Assembly (NCBI RefSeq): GCF_003347605.1
Contig: NZ_QDFZ01000007.1
Location: 124,001-188,000 of the forward strand
Direction of reading: 5' to 3'
Length of the DNA stretch: 64,000 nucleotides
Origin: Chryseobacterium sp. KLBC 52
Lineage (GTDB): Bacteria; Bacteroidota; Bacteroidia; Flavobacteriales; Weeksellaceae
Below the pieces are notes generated by a model. That model ran no database searches and had not been told where the DNA came from. It saw only the letters and a list, made by a program, of their open reading frames with translations. Made by a program: the position numbers and the translations under genes. Numbering within the stretch: position 1 is the stretch's first letter; each line of letters opens with the position of its first letter. Shown one piece after another: positions 20,351-28,692 of the stretch.

Positions 20351-20866
20351 ATGCAGACTTATAAAGACAAAACAGAACTTATTGAAGAGCTAAAGAAAAG
20401 ATACCTGCTCTATGATGAGGAATTTAATGATATAAAAGAAGAAGAAAAAGATCTTCCGCAACCGGGAGTTGACAAAACTCCGTCCCAAAATATTTCCTAT
20501 CAATTAGGTTGGACTCACCTGCTTTTACAGTGGGAATCTGATGAAAGCAAAGGAATTGAAGTGAAAACTCCTACTCCTGAATATAAATGGAATAATCTGG
20601 GAGGATTATATCAGTCTTTTTATCATGAATACGGTTCTTATAGTTTACAACAGCAAAGAGACTTGCTGCGAAATCAGGTTAATGAAATTATCAACTGGAT
20701 AGAAAACCTTAGTGATGACACACTATTCACTCCCGGACAGAGAAAATGGGCAACTACTCCCGCCCAATGGCCGGTCTGGAAATGGATTCATATCAATACC
20801 GTGGCTCCGTTTAAAAACTTCAGGGCACAGCTTCGGAAATGGAAAAAAGAAAAAGGTACAAAATAG
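20351..20866 (+). CDS. ClbS/DfsB family four-helix bundle protein
   Basis: A 171-residue soluble protein of the ClbS/DfsB (DUF1706) family, related to DinB four-helix bundles. Supporting stretches are '[11 protein letters not shown]' with '[14 protein letters not shown]', and the Trp-rich C-terminal '[19 protein letters not shown]'. ClbS itself is a resistance protein that opens the colibactin cyclopropane, but most family members have no known substrate. It starts 7 bases after cydB and likely shares its transcript. Its stop codon lies inside the terminator hairpin. Confidence 0.8.
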   Translation: MQTYKDKTELIEELKKRYLLYDEEFNDIKEEEKDLPQPGVDKTPSQNISYQLGWTHLLLQWESDESKGIEVKTPTPEYKWNNLGGLYQSFYHEYGSYSLQQQRDLLRNQVNEIINWIENLSDDTLFTPGQRKWATTPAQWPVWKWIHINTVAPFKNFRAQLRKWKKEKGTK

Positions 20867-20879
20867 ATTTGTACCTTTT
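20851..20879. terminator. Bidirectional terminator between the ClbS-like gene and lysS
   Basis: Stem AAAAGGTACAAA / TTTGTACCTTTT with loop ATAGA. It gives a U run on both strands and serves two convergent genes. Confidence 0.85.
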
Positions 20880-20907
20880 ATATTATATTTAGATCTTCTG
20901 AAAAATC

Positions 20908-22605
20908 TTAAGCCAATTTCATCAAAAGATTTTCGTCAATTTTCTCTACTTTCACAATATTATTTTTTGTCAAAGTTTTAGAAGCTTTATCCCATTTTTT
21001 ACCGGATAACTGGCTTCTTTCTTTTACTTCTACCAAAGCCATTGGCTCTTCCTGAGAGTTAAGGATTTCAAGGATTACTTTTTCGTCCTCTCCTAATTCA
21101 ATTTGTGGAACTGCTTTTTCAGGTCTCATCTGAGGGAAGAATAATACTTCCTGGATTGAGGCATTATTCGTTAAGAACATAATTAATCTGTCCATACCGA
21201 TTCCTAATCCTGAAGTTGGCGGCATACCATATTCCAGCGCTCTTAAGAAGTCCTGATCGATGAACATGGCTTCATCATCTCCTCTTTCAGATAATGCCAT
21301 CTGTGCTTCAAAACGTTCTCTCTGATCAATAGGATCATTAAGCTCCGAATAAGCGTTAGCGATTTCTTTACCGCATACCATTAATTCAAAACGCTCTGTT
21401 AAGCCTTCTTTGCTTCTGTGTTTCTTTGTCAATGGAGACATTTCGATCGGATAATCCGTAATGAAAGTCGGCTGAATAAAGTTTCCTTCACATTTCTCAC
21501 CGAAGATCTCATCGATTAATTTTCCTTTCCCCATTGTCTCATTCACTTCAATACCGATAGACTTGGCAAAATCGTATAATTCTTTCTCAGTTTTTCCAGT
21601 AATATCGAATCCTGTAAATTTAAGGATTGCTTCTGTCATGGAAACTCTTGGATAAGGAGCTTTGAAGTCTACATTGTGTTCTCCGAAAGTAGCTGTTGTA
21701 GTTCCGTTTACCTGAATAGCACAGAATTCCAGTAATTTCTCAGTGAAATCCATCATCCAGTTGTAATCTTTGTACGCTACATAGATTTCCATAGCGGTAA
21801 ACTCAGGGTTGTGCGTTCTGTCCATTCCTTCATTTCTGAAGTTTTTAGAGAACTCATATACCCCATCAAAACCACCTACGATCAATCTTTTCAGATACAA
21901 TTCGTTGGCAATTCTTAAATATAATGGAATATCTAAGGCATTGTGATGCGTGATAAACGGTTTTGCTGCTGCTCCACCAGGAATTGACTGTAGAATTGGT
22001 GTTTCCACTTCAAAATATCCGGCATCATTAAAGAATGTTCTCATGGCATTGAACAATTTTGTTCTTTTCACGAAAATTTCTTTTACCTGTGGGTTTACCG
22101 TTAAATCTACATAACGCTGTCTGTATCTTAATTCCGGATCGGTGAACCCGTCGTGTACAACACCGTTATCGTCAGTTTTTGCCTGAGGAAGAGGGCGTAA
22201 AGCCTTTGTAAGAAGCGTAAAGTTTTTCACTAAAACCGTCTTCTCTCCTACCTGAGTGGTAAACAATTCTCCTTCGATACCGATAATATCACCGATATCC
22301 AAAAGGTGCTTGTAAACTTCATTATATAGTTCTTTATCTTCACCCGGACAAATCTCATCTCTGTTGAAATAAACCTGAATTTTTCCTTTAGAATCCTGCA
22401 ATTCTGCAAAAGAAGCCTTTCCTTGAATTCTGCGGGACATCAATCTACCAGCGATCTTCACCTGTTTACTTTCAGAAAAGTCCTGTTTTATAGATTCTGT
22501 AGTATCTGTAATTGTATACTCATCCGCAGGGAACGCATTAATCCCCATTTCAGTAAGCTTATTCAGCTTTTCTCTTCTAATGATTTCTTGTTCTGATAAT
22601 TGCAT
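20908..22605 (-). CDS. lysS: Lysyl-tRNA synthetase (class II)
   Basis: A 565-residue class II aminoacyl-tRNA synthetase. The N-terminal OB-fold anticodon domain contains 'AGRLMSRRIQGKASFAELQD'. The catalytic core has motif 2 in 'FRNEGMDRTHNPEFTAME' and motif 3 in 'GLGIGMDRLIMFLT'. Compared with the about 500-residue E. coli enzyme it has a C-terminal extension after 'EVLFFPQMRPE' (about 70 residues, 'ILEILNSQEEPMALVEVKER' and on) that looks like a small winged-helix-type tail, as in other flavobacterial LysS proteins. A -7 box lies at 22628-22635. Confidence 0.95.
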   Translation of the reverse strand: MQLSEQEIIRREKLNKLTEMGINAFPADEYTITDTTESIKQDFSESKQVKIAGRLMSRRIQGKASFAELQDSKGKIQVYFNRDEICPGEDKELYNEVYKHLLDIGDIIGIEGELFTTQVGEKTVLVKNFTLLTKALRPLPQAKTDDNGVVHDGFTDPELRYRQRYVDLTVNPQVKEIFVKRTKLFNAMRTFFNDAGYFEVETPILQSIPGGAAAKPFITHHNALDIPLYLRIANELYLKRLIVGGFDGVYEFSKNFRNEGMDRTHNPEFTAMEIYVAYKDYNWMMDFTEKLLEFCAIQVNGTTTATFGEHNVDFKAPYPRVSMTEAILKFTGFDITGKTEKELYDFAKSIGIEVNETMGKGKLIDEIFGEKCEGNFIQPTFITDYPIEMSPLTKKHRSKEGLTERFELMVCGKEIANAYSELNDPIDQRERFEAQMALSERGDDEAMFIDQDFLRALEYGMPPTSGLGIGMDRLIMFLTNNASIQEVLFFPQMRPEKAVPQIELGEDEKVILEILNSQEEPMALVEVKERSQLSGKKWDKASKTLTKNNIVKVEKIDENLLMKLA

Positions 22606-22627
22606 TTCTTATTTTTCTAAAAGCGTA

Positions 22628-22635
22628 CAAATTTA
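22628..22635 (-). promoter_or_regulatory. -7 promoter box for lysS
   Basis: TAAATTTG on the minus strand, 22 bases before the lysS start; exact consensus. Confidence 0.5.
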
Positions 22636-22683
22636 GGCATTTTTGGTCTGACCATCAATGGCTTTTTTCAGAAATTTTAAAAA

Positions 22684-22798
22684 GTAGTTGAGATGCGGGG
22701 TATTCGGATACGTGTTGCGGGATTCGAGGTATAAGGATGCGAGATTTGAATATTGCACTATGACTTTAAACCTTAAACATTGAACTTTAAATAAACCA
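22684..22798. repeat. Low-complexity island between lysS and rlmF
   Basis: G-rich words (GATGCGGGGTATTCGGATAC, GTTGCGGGATTCGAGG, GGATGCGAGATTTGAA) are followed by CTTTAAACCTTAAACATTG. It uses the same vocabulary as the gaps at 806-949 and 9085-9280. Confidence 0.55.
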
Positions 22799-23716
22799 GG
22801 TTTTTCTGTTTTTTTGAGGAATAAAAGTCCAGGCAAGTATTCTGCTTACTTTTTGTCCCTGAGCCATATCAATAGTTTTCACCTCTACGGCTTTGACATT
22901 TTTTAAAAGGTTAGTCAGTTTATTGAGATTATCTTTTTTAGAAACCAGACATGTGAACCAAAGAACCTGTGATGAAAATAATGCACTTTCATTAATCATT
23001 TTTGTAATAAATGCCAGTTCGCCTCCTTCACACCACAACTCAGACTGTTGACCACTAAAGTTAAGAAGAGGTTTACTTTTCTTTGATTTACTAAGATTTT
23101 TTGTTTTCCTGATATTCCCTTTTATGGCAGATTCTTCAGAATCATGAAAAGGAGGATTGCACATGGTGAAAGTAAACCTGTCTTCCGCACCGATGATATT
23201 GGTAAAAATATGATCAGCATCAGGCTGACTTTTTAGCTGAATTACAGAGGAAAGATCTTCATTGTGATCCAGAATATGCTGAGCATTTTTTAAAGAATCC
23301 TGATTGATATCTGTTCCCAGCATCGTCCAGCCATAAGATCTGTGACTGATTAAAGGGTACACAAGGTTGGCTCCTGTTCCAATGTCCAGGCCTTTTACAG
23401 AATTTCCTGTCGGAATTTTATTAAGTTGTTCGCCAAAAAGATCTGCTATATAATGGACGTAATCTGCCCTTCCGGGAATGGGTGGACAAAGATTGGTATC
23501 GGGAATATCCCAGCCTTTGATGTTGTAGAAATGTAAGAGTAAGGCTTTATTGAGCAGCTTAACTGCTTGTGGAATGCTGAAATTAATGGTTACCGTCTGA
23601 TAAGCATTCACGAAAACATAGTGTTTCAGTTCCGGCACACAAGAAATAAGCTGATCAAAATCATAGGGATTACGATGCAGATTTCTTGTGTGCAGACTGG
23701 ATTTTTCAGCGGACAT
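22787..23716 (-). CDS. rlmF: 23S rRNA (adenine(1618)-N6)-methyltransferase
   Basis: A 309-residue RlmF/YbiN family methyltransferase. It opens with the conserved 'LHTRNLHRNPYDFDQLI', then 'PPIPGRADYVHYIADL'. The SAM-binding motif is 'GLDIGTGANLVYPLI', and the catalytic 'CNPPFHDS' is the N6-adenine methylase NPPF motif. 'GGELAFITKMI' is also family-typical. It should methylate A1618 of 23S rRNA. The 3' end runs into the low-complexity island, and the last residues (RKTWFI) may have been shaped by it. The start is 3 bases from the stop of the upstream cytochrome gene. Confidence 0.92.
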   Translation of the reverse strand: MSAEKSSLHTRNLHRNPYDFDQLISCVPELKHYVFVNAYQTVTINFSIPQAVKLLNKALLLHFYNIKGWDIPDTNLCPPIPGRADYVHYIADLFGEQLNKIPTGNSVKGLDIGTGANLVYPLISHRSYGWTMLGTDINQDSLKNAQHILDHNEDLSSVIQLKSQPDADHIFTNIIGAEDRFTFTMCNPPFHDSEESAIKGNIRKTKNLSKSKKSKPLLNFSGQQSELWCEGGELAFITKMINESALFSSQVLWFTCLVSKKDNLNKLTNLLKNVKAVEVKTIDMAQGQKVSRILAWTFIPQKNRKTWFI

Positions 23717-23719
23717 ATT

Positions 23720-24094
23720 TTATTTCTTCTGACTTAAAATATATTCCACCATTTTTTTGGCATCTTCTTTAGATACCTGTGGATGGGCAGCCATAGGCAC
23801 ACTTCCCCATACTCCACTTCCGCCTTCTATAATTTTGGAAGCCAGCAGTTCTGTATCTTTTTCAGAGTACTTTCCTGCAATTTCCTTATAAGAAGGTCCT
23901 ATCATTCTCTCATTAACAGAATGGCATCCTGAACAGTCCAATGTTTCCATGATCTGGTCACCGGAAAGATTAGATTGAGCAGGCTCTGAAACAGCAGTCG
24001 TTTCAGAAGAAGACGCTACTTCTGCTGTATTTTCTTTTTTAGAACAGGAAATGATCATAAGACCTAAAGTTCCTGCTAAAAGTATTTTTTTCAT
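23720..24094 (-). CDS. Cytochrome c lipoprotein
   Basis: A 124-residue lipoprotein (lipid Cys17 in 'LGLMIISCSKKE') with an acidic/Ser-Thr linker and a single class I cytochrome c domain. The heme site is C54-x2-C57-H58 ('DCSGCHS'), and the sixth ligand is likely Met101 in 'SVPMAAHPQVS'. Such small membrane-tethered cytochromes carry electrons in the periplasm. Its start codon overlaps the stop of the gene before it by one base (TAATG), so the two are translationally coupled. Confidence 0.9.
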   Translation of the reverse strand: MKKILLAGTLGLMIISCSKKENTAEVASSSETTAVSEPAQSNLSGDQIMETLDCSGCHSVNERMIGPSYKEIAGKYSEKDTELLASKIIEGGSGVWGSVPMAAHPQVSKEDAKKMVEYILSQKK

Positions 24095-24312
24095 TATTTC
24101 TTCGCTGTAGAATCTGTTTTAGCAGCTTCAGGAGCAGGAGCAGCCGGAGTTGCAGCAGCTGGTGCAGCAGTTTTAGCAGTAGAATCTACAACAGTAGTTG
24201 CTTCTGGTTCTTCAAGCATGGTGTTGCTATCCTGTAAAGAATGATCTACTTTTTTTGAGCAGCTTGCTAATAATAAACCTCCAATAAATGCGATTGCTAA
24301 TACTTTTTTCAT
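24094..24312 (-). CDS. Small alanine-rich lipoprotein
   Basis: A 72-residue lipoprotein: signal 'MKKVLAIAFIGGLLLASC', then a short tail rich in Ala, Pro and Thr ('APAAATPAAPAPEAAK'). There is no folded domain. It is coupled by a one-base overlap to the cytochrome c lipoprotein and has its own -7 box at 24331-24338. A spacer or anchoring role next to the cytochrome is possible but only a guess. Confidence 0.75.
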   Translation of the reverse strand: MKKVLAIAFIGGLLLASCSKKVDHSLQDSNTMLEEPEATTVVDSTAKTAAPAAATPAAPAPEAAKTDSTAKK

Positions 24313-24330
24313 TTTTTTCTAATTTGGAAG

Positions 24331-24338
24331 CAAAAATA
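24331..24338 (-). promoter_or_regulatory. -7 promoter box for the lipoprotein-cytochrome pair
   Basis: TATTTTTG on the minus strand, 18 bases before the start codon at 24312. Confidence 0.5.
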
Positions 24339-24457
24339 TAAAAAATAAAGTTTTAAACTTATGACAAATGTTTTCTTTGAGAAATATTTTTGCGGTCAGA
24401 GTTTTAATTTGACAATAAAAAATAATTCAATCAATAGGGAAATTTAAAATAGGTTAT

Positions 24458-24465
24458 TATTTTTG
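24458..24465 (+). promoter_or_regulatory. -7 promoter box for the cupin lipoprotein
   Basis: TATTTTTG, exact consensus, about 37 bases before the ATG at 24503. Confidence 0.45.
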
Positions 24466-24502
24466 TATATCGGATGATCCAAACCAAAACCGAAATATAA
24501 AT

Positions 24503-24964
24503 ATGAAGCTTATGACTAAAAAAAATTGGTTGGCTGCAGCTTTCTTTGTTGTATCCTCTTCCCTCTTTCTTTCGTGTGACAATTCATCTAACGAACCACA
24601 ATCGGAATATTCTGATAAAATTGAATCGGTGACCCTTTTAAAAACAACTAAATCATGGGATGGAACTGTATATCCGGCCTATCCTGCCACACAGCCGGAA
24701 ATCACGGTTCTTAAAATTGCTGTACCTCCCAATTCAGCACTGAATTGGCATAAACATCCTGTGATCAATGCAGCGTATGTAGAAAAAGGTGAAATTCAGG
24801 TGGAAAGAAAAGAAGATGGCAAAACACAGTGGATACGCAAAGGCCAGGTGCTGCCGGAAATGGTGAATGTGGGTCATCGAGGCAAAACGGGAGACAAAGG
24901 AGTCACTTTAATTGTTTTCTACAGCGGAACTCCTGATATTCCTTTGTCTGAACCGGTACAATAA
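24503..24964 (+). CDS. Cupin-domain lipoprotein
   Basis: A 153-residue exported protein. The signal ends in 'SSSLFLSC', a likely lipoprotein cysteine, and is followed by a single cupin barrel. Candidate metal residues are in 'LNWHKHPVINAAYVEKGE' (His-x-His ... Glu), with the second motif around 'EMVNVGHRGKTG'. Substrate and activity are unknown. The last codons (GAACCGGTACAATAA) are repeated at the head of each of the three following array units, so the gene's 3' end has been caught in a tandem duplication. Confidence 0.8.
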   Translation: MKLMTKKNWLAAAFFVVSSSLFLSCDNSSNEPQSEYSDKIESVTLLKTTKSWDGTVYPAYPATQPEITVLKIAVPPNSALNWHKHPVINAAYVEKGEIQVERKEDGKTQWIRKGQVLPEMVNVGHRGKTGDKGVTLIVFYSGTPDIPLSEPVQ

Positions 24965-25700
24965 ATGTTTTAAACGCTGGGTTCGCAAGGTAATTATCAT
25001 AATACTATATTTTGTTCGCAAGGGCACTTCGTTCAGCTAATGACAGTGTATTTTGCTAAGTGAAACGCCGTTGCGACCCTTTTATAGTTAATTAATAGCA
25101 TCTTTGCGAACCCAGCGTTTAGATTATTCTTATACAGAACCGGTACAATAAATGTTTTAAACGCTAGATTCGCAAAGTATTTATCATACTACTCTATTTT
25201 TGTTCGCAAGGGCACTTCGTTCAGCTAATGACAGCGTATTTTGCTGAGGGGAACGCCGTTGCTGACATTTTAACAATCATTTAATAACATCTTTGCAACC
25301 TCTACGTTTAGATTATTCTTATACAGAACCGGTACAATAAATGTTTTAAACGCTAGATTCGCAAAGTATTTATCATACTACTCTATTTTTGTTCGCAAGG
25401 GCACTTCGTTCAGCTAATGACAGCGTATTTTGCTGAGTGAAACGCCGTTGCAACCCTTTTATAGTTAATTAATAGCATCTTTGCGAACCCAGCGTTTAGA
25501 TTATTCTTATACAGAACCGGTACAATAAATGTTTTAAACGCTAGTTCGCAAGGTAATTATCATAATACTATATTTTGTTCGCAAGGGCACTTCGTTCAGC
25601 TAATGACAGTGTATTTTGCTGAGTGAAACGCCGTTGCGATCGTTTTATAGTTATTTTAATAAAATCTTTGCGATCTCAGCGTTTAAATAAAAGATTATTA
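24950..25700. repeat. Four tandem ~188-bp imperfect palindromic units
   Basis: Units begin with GAACCGGTACAATAAATG at 24950, 25137, 25326 and 25514 (periods 187, 189 and 188). Each has outer inverted arms; in unit 1 they are AAACGCTGGGTTCGCAA (24972-24988) and TTGCGAACCCAGCGTTT (25104-25120), perfectly complementary. Inner arms pair the GCAAGGGCACTTCGTTCAGC region with the GCTAAGTGAAACGCCGTTGC region. Units 2-4 have partly decayed arms in different combinations. Unit 4 exits into unique sequence. No protein frame crosses the array. It fills the gap between the cupin gene and the membrane protein at 25717. Confidence 0.95.
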
Positions 25701-25716
25701 TAGTTATATTTAATCC

Positions 25717-26361
25717 ATGGTTTTAATTTCAAAAATTCTGTTTTTCACCAGTCATCATGGTTTTTATACTGTGGTTCTGTTGTTTGCGTTCTTTGGATTG
25801 CTCTCCTATCTGACCAAAAAAGCATGGTTTTTAATTCCAATTATTCCACTGGCTATAGTTAATGGTTTTGGCGGACAGTTTTTAAATGCATGGTTTTTAA
25901 ACAAATATGGTGTTGAGAGCACTGCTATTATCACCTCTGATATAGAAACCAATTCTACCCTCAATGATATGTACATCCACGACTATGAGGCTATTGTGAA
26001 AAAGCAGGATGGAAAATATATTTCAACCTTTTTCTCCACGACCAGCGCAGCGATTTATCCGATTGAAAATGCCATCAGGATTCCACAAGCAGAAGTTTCT
26101 TTCCCTGTAAAATATATTCCGGGATATGAAAAAAACATGGTCATTCTTTACTATCAGTCTGATGAAGGGCAGGCTAATCTTAAGTATTCCAAACTGGCTC
26201 CTGTTAACTCTGCCAGAATCAAATATGAAGTTGATAAAACAAATAAGGAGTTCATAGAAGAATACATTTCTGCACTGGAAAATTATGTTGAATATGATGA
26301 TGATAAAACATACAGAGAAAAAATCAAAGAATTAAAACAGGAGCTTAAGCAGCTTAAATAA
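25717..26361 (+). CDS. Membrane-anchored protein of unknown function
   Basis: A 214-residue protein with two N-terminal hydrophobic segments ('FYTVVLLFAFFGLLSYL' and 'WFLIPIIPLAIVNGFGG'). A soluble beta-rich domain follows (about 65-165, with a 'GVESTAIITSDIETN ... YEAIVKKQDGKYIST' strand pattern). The charged C-terminal helix ends 'REKIKELKQELKQLK', a probable coiled coil. I do not recognise the family. It follows the palindromic array and precedes the trp leader, and no partner is evident. Confidence 0.7.
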   Translation: MVLISKILFFTSHHGFYTVVLLFAFFGLLSYLTKKAWFLIPIIPLAIVNGFGGQFLNAWFLNKYGVESTAIITSDIETNSTLNDMYIHDYEAIVKKQDGKYISTFFSTTSAAIYPIENAIRIPQAEVSFPVKYIPGYEKNMVILYYQSDEGQANLKYSKLAPVNSARIKYEVDKTNKEFIEEYISALENYVEYDDDKTYREKIKELKQELKQLK

Positions 26362-26425
26362 AGGATTTCTATATTAAGTTTATTTATTTTCTGATATTTT
26401 TTAGTTTTTTTATTAAAAAAATTTC

Positions 26426-26433
26426 TACATTTG
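26426..26433 (+). promoter_or_regulatory. -7 promoter box of the trp operon
   Basis: TACATTTG, exact consensus. Transcription should begin around 26438-26442, right at the first leader ATG. This makes the second in-frame ATG (26447) a likely alternative leader start. Confidence 0.55.
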
Positions 26434-26437
26434 TCCC

Positions 26438-26515
26438 ATGTTAAAAATGAACAACAATATTTGGTGGTGGCTTTCAAACTCTTCGTCGGGTCTGGAGGTA
26501 TTGTCATGTTGTTAA
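26438..26515 (+). CDS. trp operon leader peptide
   Basis: A 25-codon frame, MLKMNNNIWWWLSNSSSGLE followed by VLSCC and TAA. Three consecutive Trp codons (26462-26470) stand directly downstream of the trp promoter and about 75 bases before a strong terminator that precedes trpE. This is the classical attenuator layout: ribosome stalling at the Trp codons when charged tRNA-Trp is scarce. The start may be the second ATG at 26447 (MNNNIWWW), since the transcript probably begins at about 26440. Too short for ordinary gene calling. Confidence 0.85.
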   Translation: MLKMNNNIWWWLSNSSSGLEVLSCC

Positions 26516-26546
26516 CTACAGCAGAAATAATCAAAAAACAATATAT

Positions 26547-26579
26547 AGGCTTTGACGGATACCGTTAAAGCCTTTTTTT
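26547..26579 (+). terminator. trp attenuator terminator
   Basis: Stem AGGCTTTGACGG / CCGTTAAAGCCT with a short ATA loop (one G-U pair), followed by seven T. It lies between the leader peptide and trpE, so it should stop the operon unless an alternative fold forms. The Trp-codon region itself contains GGCTTT (26469-26474), the same sequence as the 5' arm of the stem, and could compete for the AAAGCC arm. Confidence 0.85.
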
Positions 26580-26607
26580 ATTCCTTAATCTCACAAAAAA
26601 CAATAAG

Positions 26608-28032
26608 ATGTTGACCAACACAATTACAATAAAAACTGTTTCGAAAAAAACACTGGGAGACCTTCATACTCCCATGAATATTTATCTTAAGATCAGGGAT
26701 AAATTCAGGGATACCATTCTTCTGGAAAGCTCGGACTCGAAAAGTATCGATAACAATTTTTCCTTCATTGCGGTGAATGCCATCGCCGGAATTGAAGTGA
26801 AAAACCTCAACGAATATGAAATCAAACTTCCTGCTTCTGCTCCCGTAAAACAATTTATTATGGAGCGAAATATCACAGATATATTTGAGGAGTTCCGAAA
26901 AATTTTTAACTGCAAAGAGACCAATGATCCAATTGAACAGACAGCTCAGAGTCTTTTTGGATATACAAGTTTTGAAGCGGTACAGTTCTTTGAAAACATC
27001 AGCCTTAAAGCACAAAGCAAGGAAGTAGAAATCCCTGTGATGAGATACAGATTATACCAATATGTAATTGCGATCAATCATTTCAATGATGAAATGCATA
27101 TTATTGAAAACTTTATCGATGGAGTAAAATCTGAACTTCATCTGTTGGAAAACCTTATTAAAAATCAGAATACTCCGGTTTATCCTTTTGAGAAAACAAG
27201 TGATGAAACATCTAATATTACCGATGAAGATTATCTTGAACTTGTAAAAACAGCTCAGAAACACTGTATGCGTGGTGATGTTTTCCAACTGGTTTTAAGC
27301 AGAAGGTTTGAACAAAAATTCAAGGGAGATGAGTTCAATGTGTACCGTGCTTTGAGAAATATCAACCCTTCCCCTTACCTGTTCTATTTTGATTACGGAA
27401 ATTATAAATTATTCGGATCAAGTCCTGAAAGCCAGTTAATCATTAAAAATAATAAAGCGATCATTCACCCGATTGCAGGAACTTCAAAAAGAACCGGAAA
27501 CTTTGAAGCGGATCTTGAGGCGATTGAAGTTTTAAAAGCTGATCCCAAAGAAAATGCAGAACACACCATGCTGGTAGATCTCGCCAGAAATGACCTTGGA
27601 AAGCTTGGGAAAAATGTAACGGTTACTAAACTAAAAGAAATCCAGCTTTTCTCTCACGTTATTCATATGGTAAGTGAAGTGACGGCAGATGTTGAAGATG
27701 ATATCAATCCTCTGGAGATGGTTTCCGCCACTTTCCCTCAGGGAACATTAAGCGGTGCGCCCAAACATAAAGCACTTCAGCTGATCAACCAATATGAAAA
27801 AGATTCCCGTGGATATTATGGCGGCTGTATCGGAATTATCGGATTGAACGGAACCTGCAACCAGGCCATTATGATCAGAACATTCTTAAGCAAAAACAAT
27901 ACATTATTTTATCAGGCTGGTGCCGGCCTTGTGGCAAAATCTGTCCCTGAAAGCGAACTACAGGAAGTCAACAACAAACTGAACGCTCTTAAAAAAGCCG
28001 TAGAAAAAGCTGAAAAAATAGTTGAAAAATAA
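26608..28032 (+). CDS. trpE: Anthranilate synthase component I
   Basis: Chorismate-to-anthranilate enzyme, 474 residues. The N-terminal feedback site has 'TILLESSDSKSI', the L-L-E-S motif that binds tryptophan. The chorismate-binding domain carries 'GSSPESQLI', 'PIAGTSKRTG', 'ENAEHTMLVDLARNDLGK' and 'FPQGTLSGAPKHKAL'. It works with TrpG, which supplies ammonia. First structural gene after the attenuator and so the main target of it. It is likely inhibited by tryptophan. Confidence 0.97.
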   Translation: MLTNTITIKTVSKKTLGDLHTPMNIYLKIRDKFRDTILLESSDSKSIDNNFSFIAVNAIAGIEVKNLNEYEIKLPASAPVKQFIMERNITDIFEEFRKIFNCKETNDPIEQTAQSLFGYTSFEAVQFFENISLKAQSKEVEIPVMRYRLYQYVIAINHFNDEMHIIENFIDGVKSELHLLENLIKNQNTPVYPFEKTSDETSNITDEDYLELVKTAQKHCMRGDVFQLVLSRRFEQKFKGDEFNVYRALRNINPSPYLFYFDYGNYKLFGSSPESQLIIKNNKAIIHPIAGTSKRTGNFEADLEAIEVLKADPKENAEHTMLVDLARNDLGKLGKNVTVTKLKEIQLFSHVIHMVSEVTADVEDDINPLEMVSATFPQGTLSGAPKHKALQLINQYEKDSRGYYGGCIGIIGLNGTCNQAIMIRTFLSKNNTLFYQAGAGLVAKSVPESELQEVNNKLNALKKAVEKAEKIVEK

Positions 28033-28089
28033 ATCCGTCAACCAACAAACAGCAACAAAAACAACCAGCAACAATTTAACAAAAAAGCA
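28033..28089. repeat. C/A-rich low-complexity spacer between trpE and trpG
   Basis: Words such as CAACCAACAAACAGCAAC and AACAACCAGCAAC. This is the same kind of C-rich sequence found at the heads of trpD and trpF and inside trpF. Confidence 0.45.
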
Positions 28090-28692
28090 ATGAACAACAA
28101 TATAAACATTCAACAACCACAGCTTAAAGTTCTCGTTTTCGACAACTACGACAGCTTTACCTATAACCTTGTTCAGATTATCGAAAGAATTCTGAATCAA
28201 AGAGTGGATGTGGTAAGAAATGATAAAATTACTCTTAAAGAAATTGGAAAATATGACAAAATCATCCTTTCTCCAGGTCCTGGAATTCCTGAAGAAGCCG
28301 GTATTTTATTAGACCTCATTAAAGAATATGCTCCTACAAAAAGTATCCTTGGAGTGTGCCTGGGCCAGCAGGCTATCGCTGAAGCTTTTGGGGGAAGTTT
28401 GATTAACCTTTCTGAAATCTTTCACGGAGTAGCCACCACTACTGAAATTGTAAAAGAAAACACCAAAGTTTTCAAAGATTTACAATCAGGATTGGAAGTA
28501 GGAAGATACCACAGCTGGGCAGTCAACCCGGAAGGATTCCCGGAAGAACTGGAAATTACAGCTGTAGATAAAGACGGAATGATCATGGCTTTGCAGCATA
28601 AAACCTATGATGTACACGGAGTACAGTTTCACCCTGAAAGCATTTTAACACCGGAAGGAGAAGTAATCATTAAAAACTTTCTGTTGTCATGA
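28090..28692 (+). CDS. trpG: Anthranilate synthase component II (glutamine amidotransferase)
   Basis: Class I glutamine amidotransferase, 200 residues. The nucleophile is Cys90 in 'LGVCLGQQAIAEAFGG', and the His-Glu pair is in 'GVQFHPESILTPEG'. The oxyanion 'SPGPGIPEEAG' is intact. It hydrolyses glutamine to feed ammonia to TrpE and may also serve 4-amino-4-deoxychorismate synthase. Its stop overlaps the trpD start by four bases. The first residues (MNNNINIQQPQ) come from the C/A-rich spacer, so the exact start is slightly uncertain. Confidence 0.95.
   Translation: MNNNINIQQPQLKVLVFDNYDSFTYNLVQIIERILNQRVDVVRNDKITLKEIGKYDKIILSPGPGIPEEAGILLDLIKEYAPTKSILGVCLGQQAIAEAFGGSLINLSEIFHGVATTTEIVKENTKVFKDLQSGLEVGRYHSWAVNPEGFPEELEITAVDKDGMIMALQHKTYDVHGVQFHPESILTPEGEVIIKNFLLS

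Noticed and set aside
22633..22836. Minus-strand frame of 67 codons after rlmF
   Set aside because: Built from the low-complexity island and overlapping rlmF in another frame.
24950..25700. CRISPR array
   Set aside because: Units are about 188 bp and contiguous, with no short repeat/unique spacer pattern and no cas genes.
26283..26534. Minus-strand frame opposite the trp leader
   Set aside because: Antisense to the leader peptide and the end of the membrane protein gene; the plus-strand leader with WWW and a terminator explains the region.
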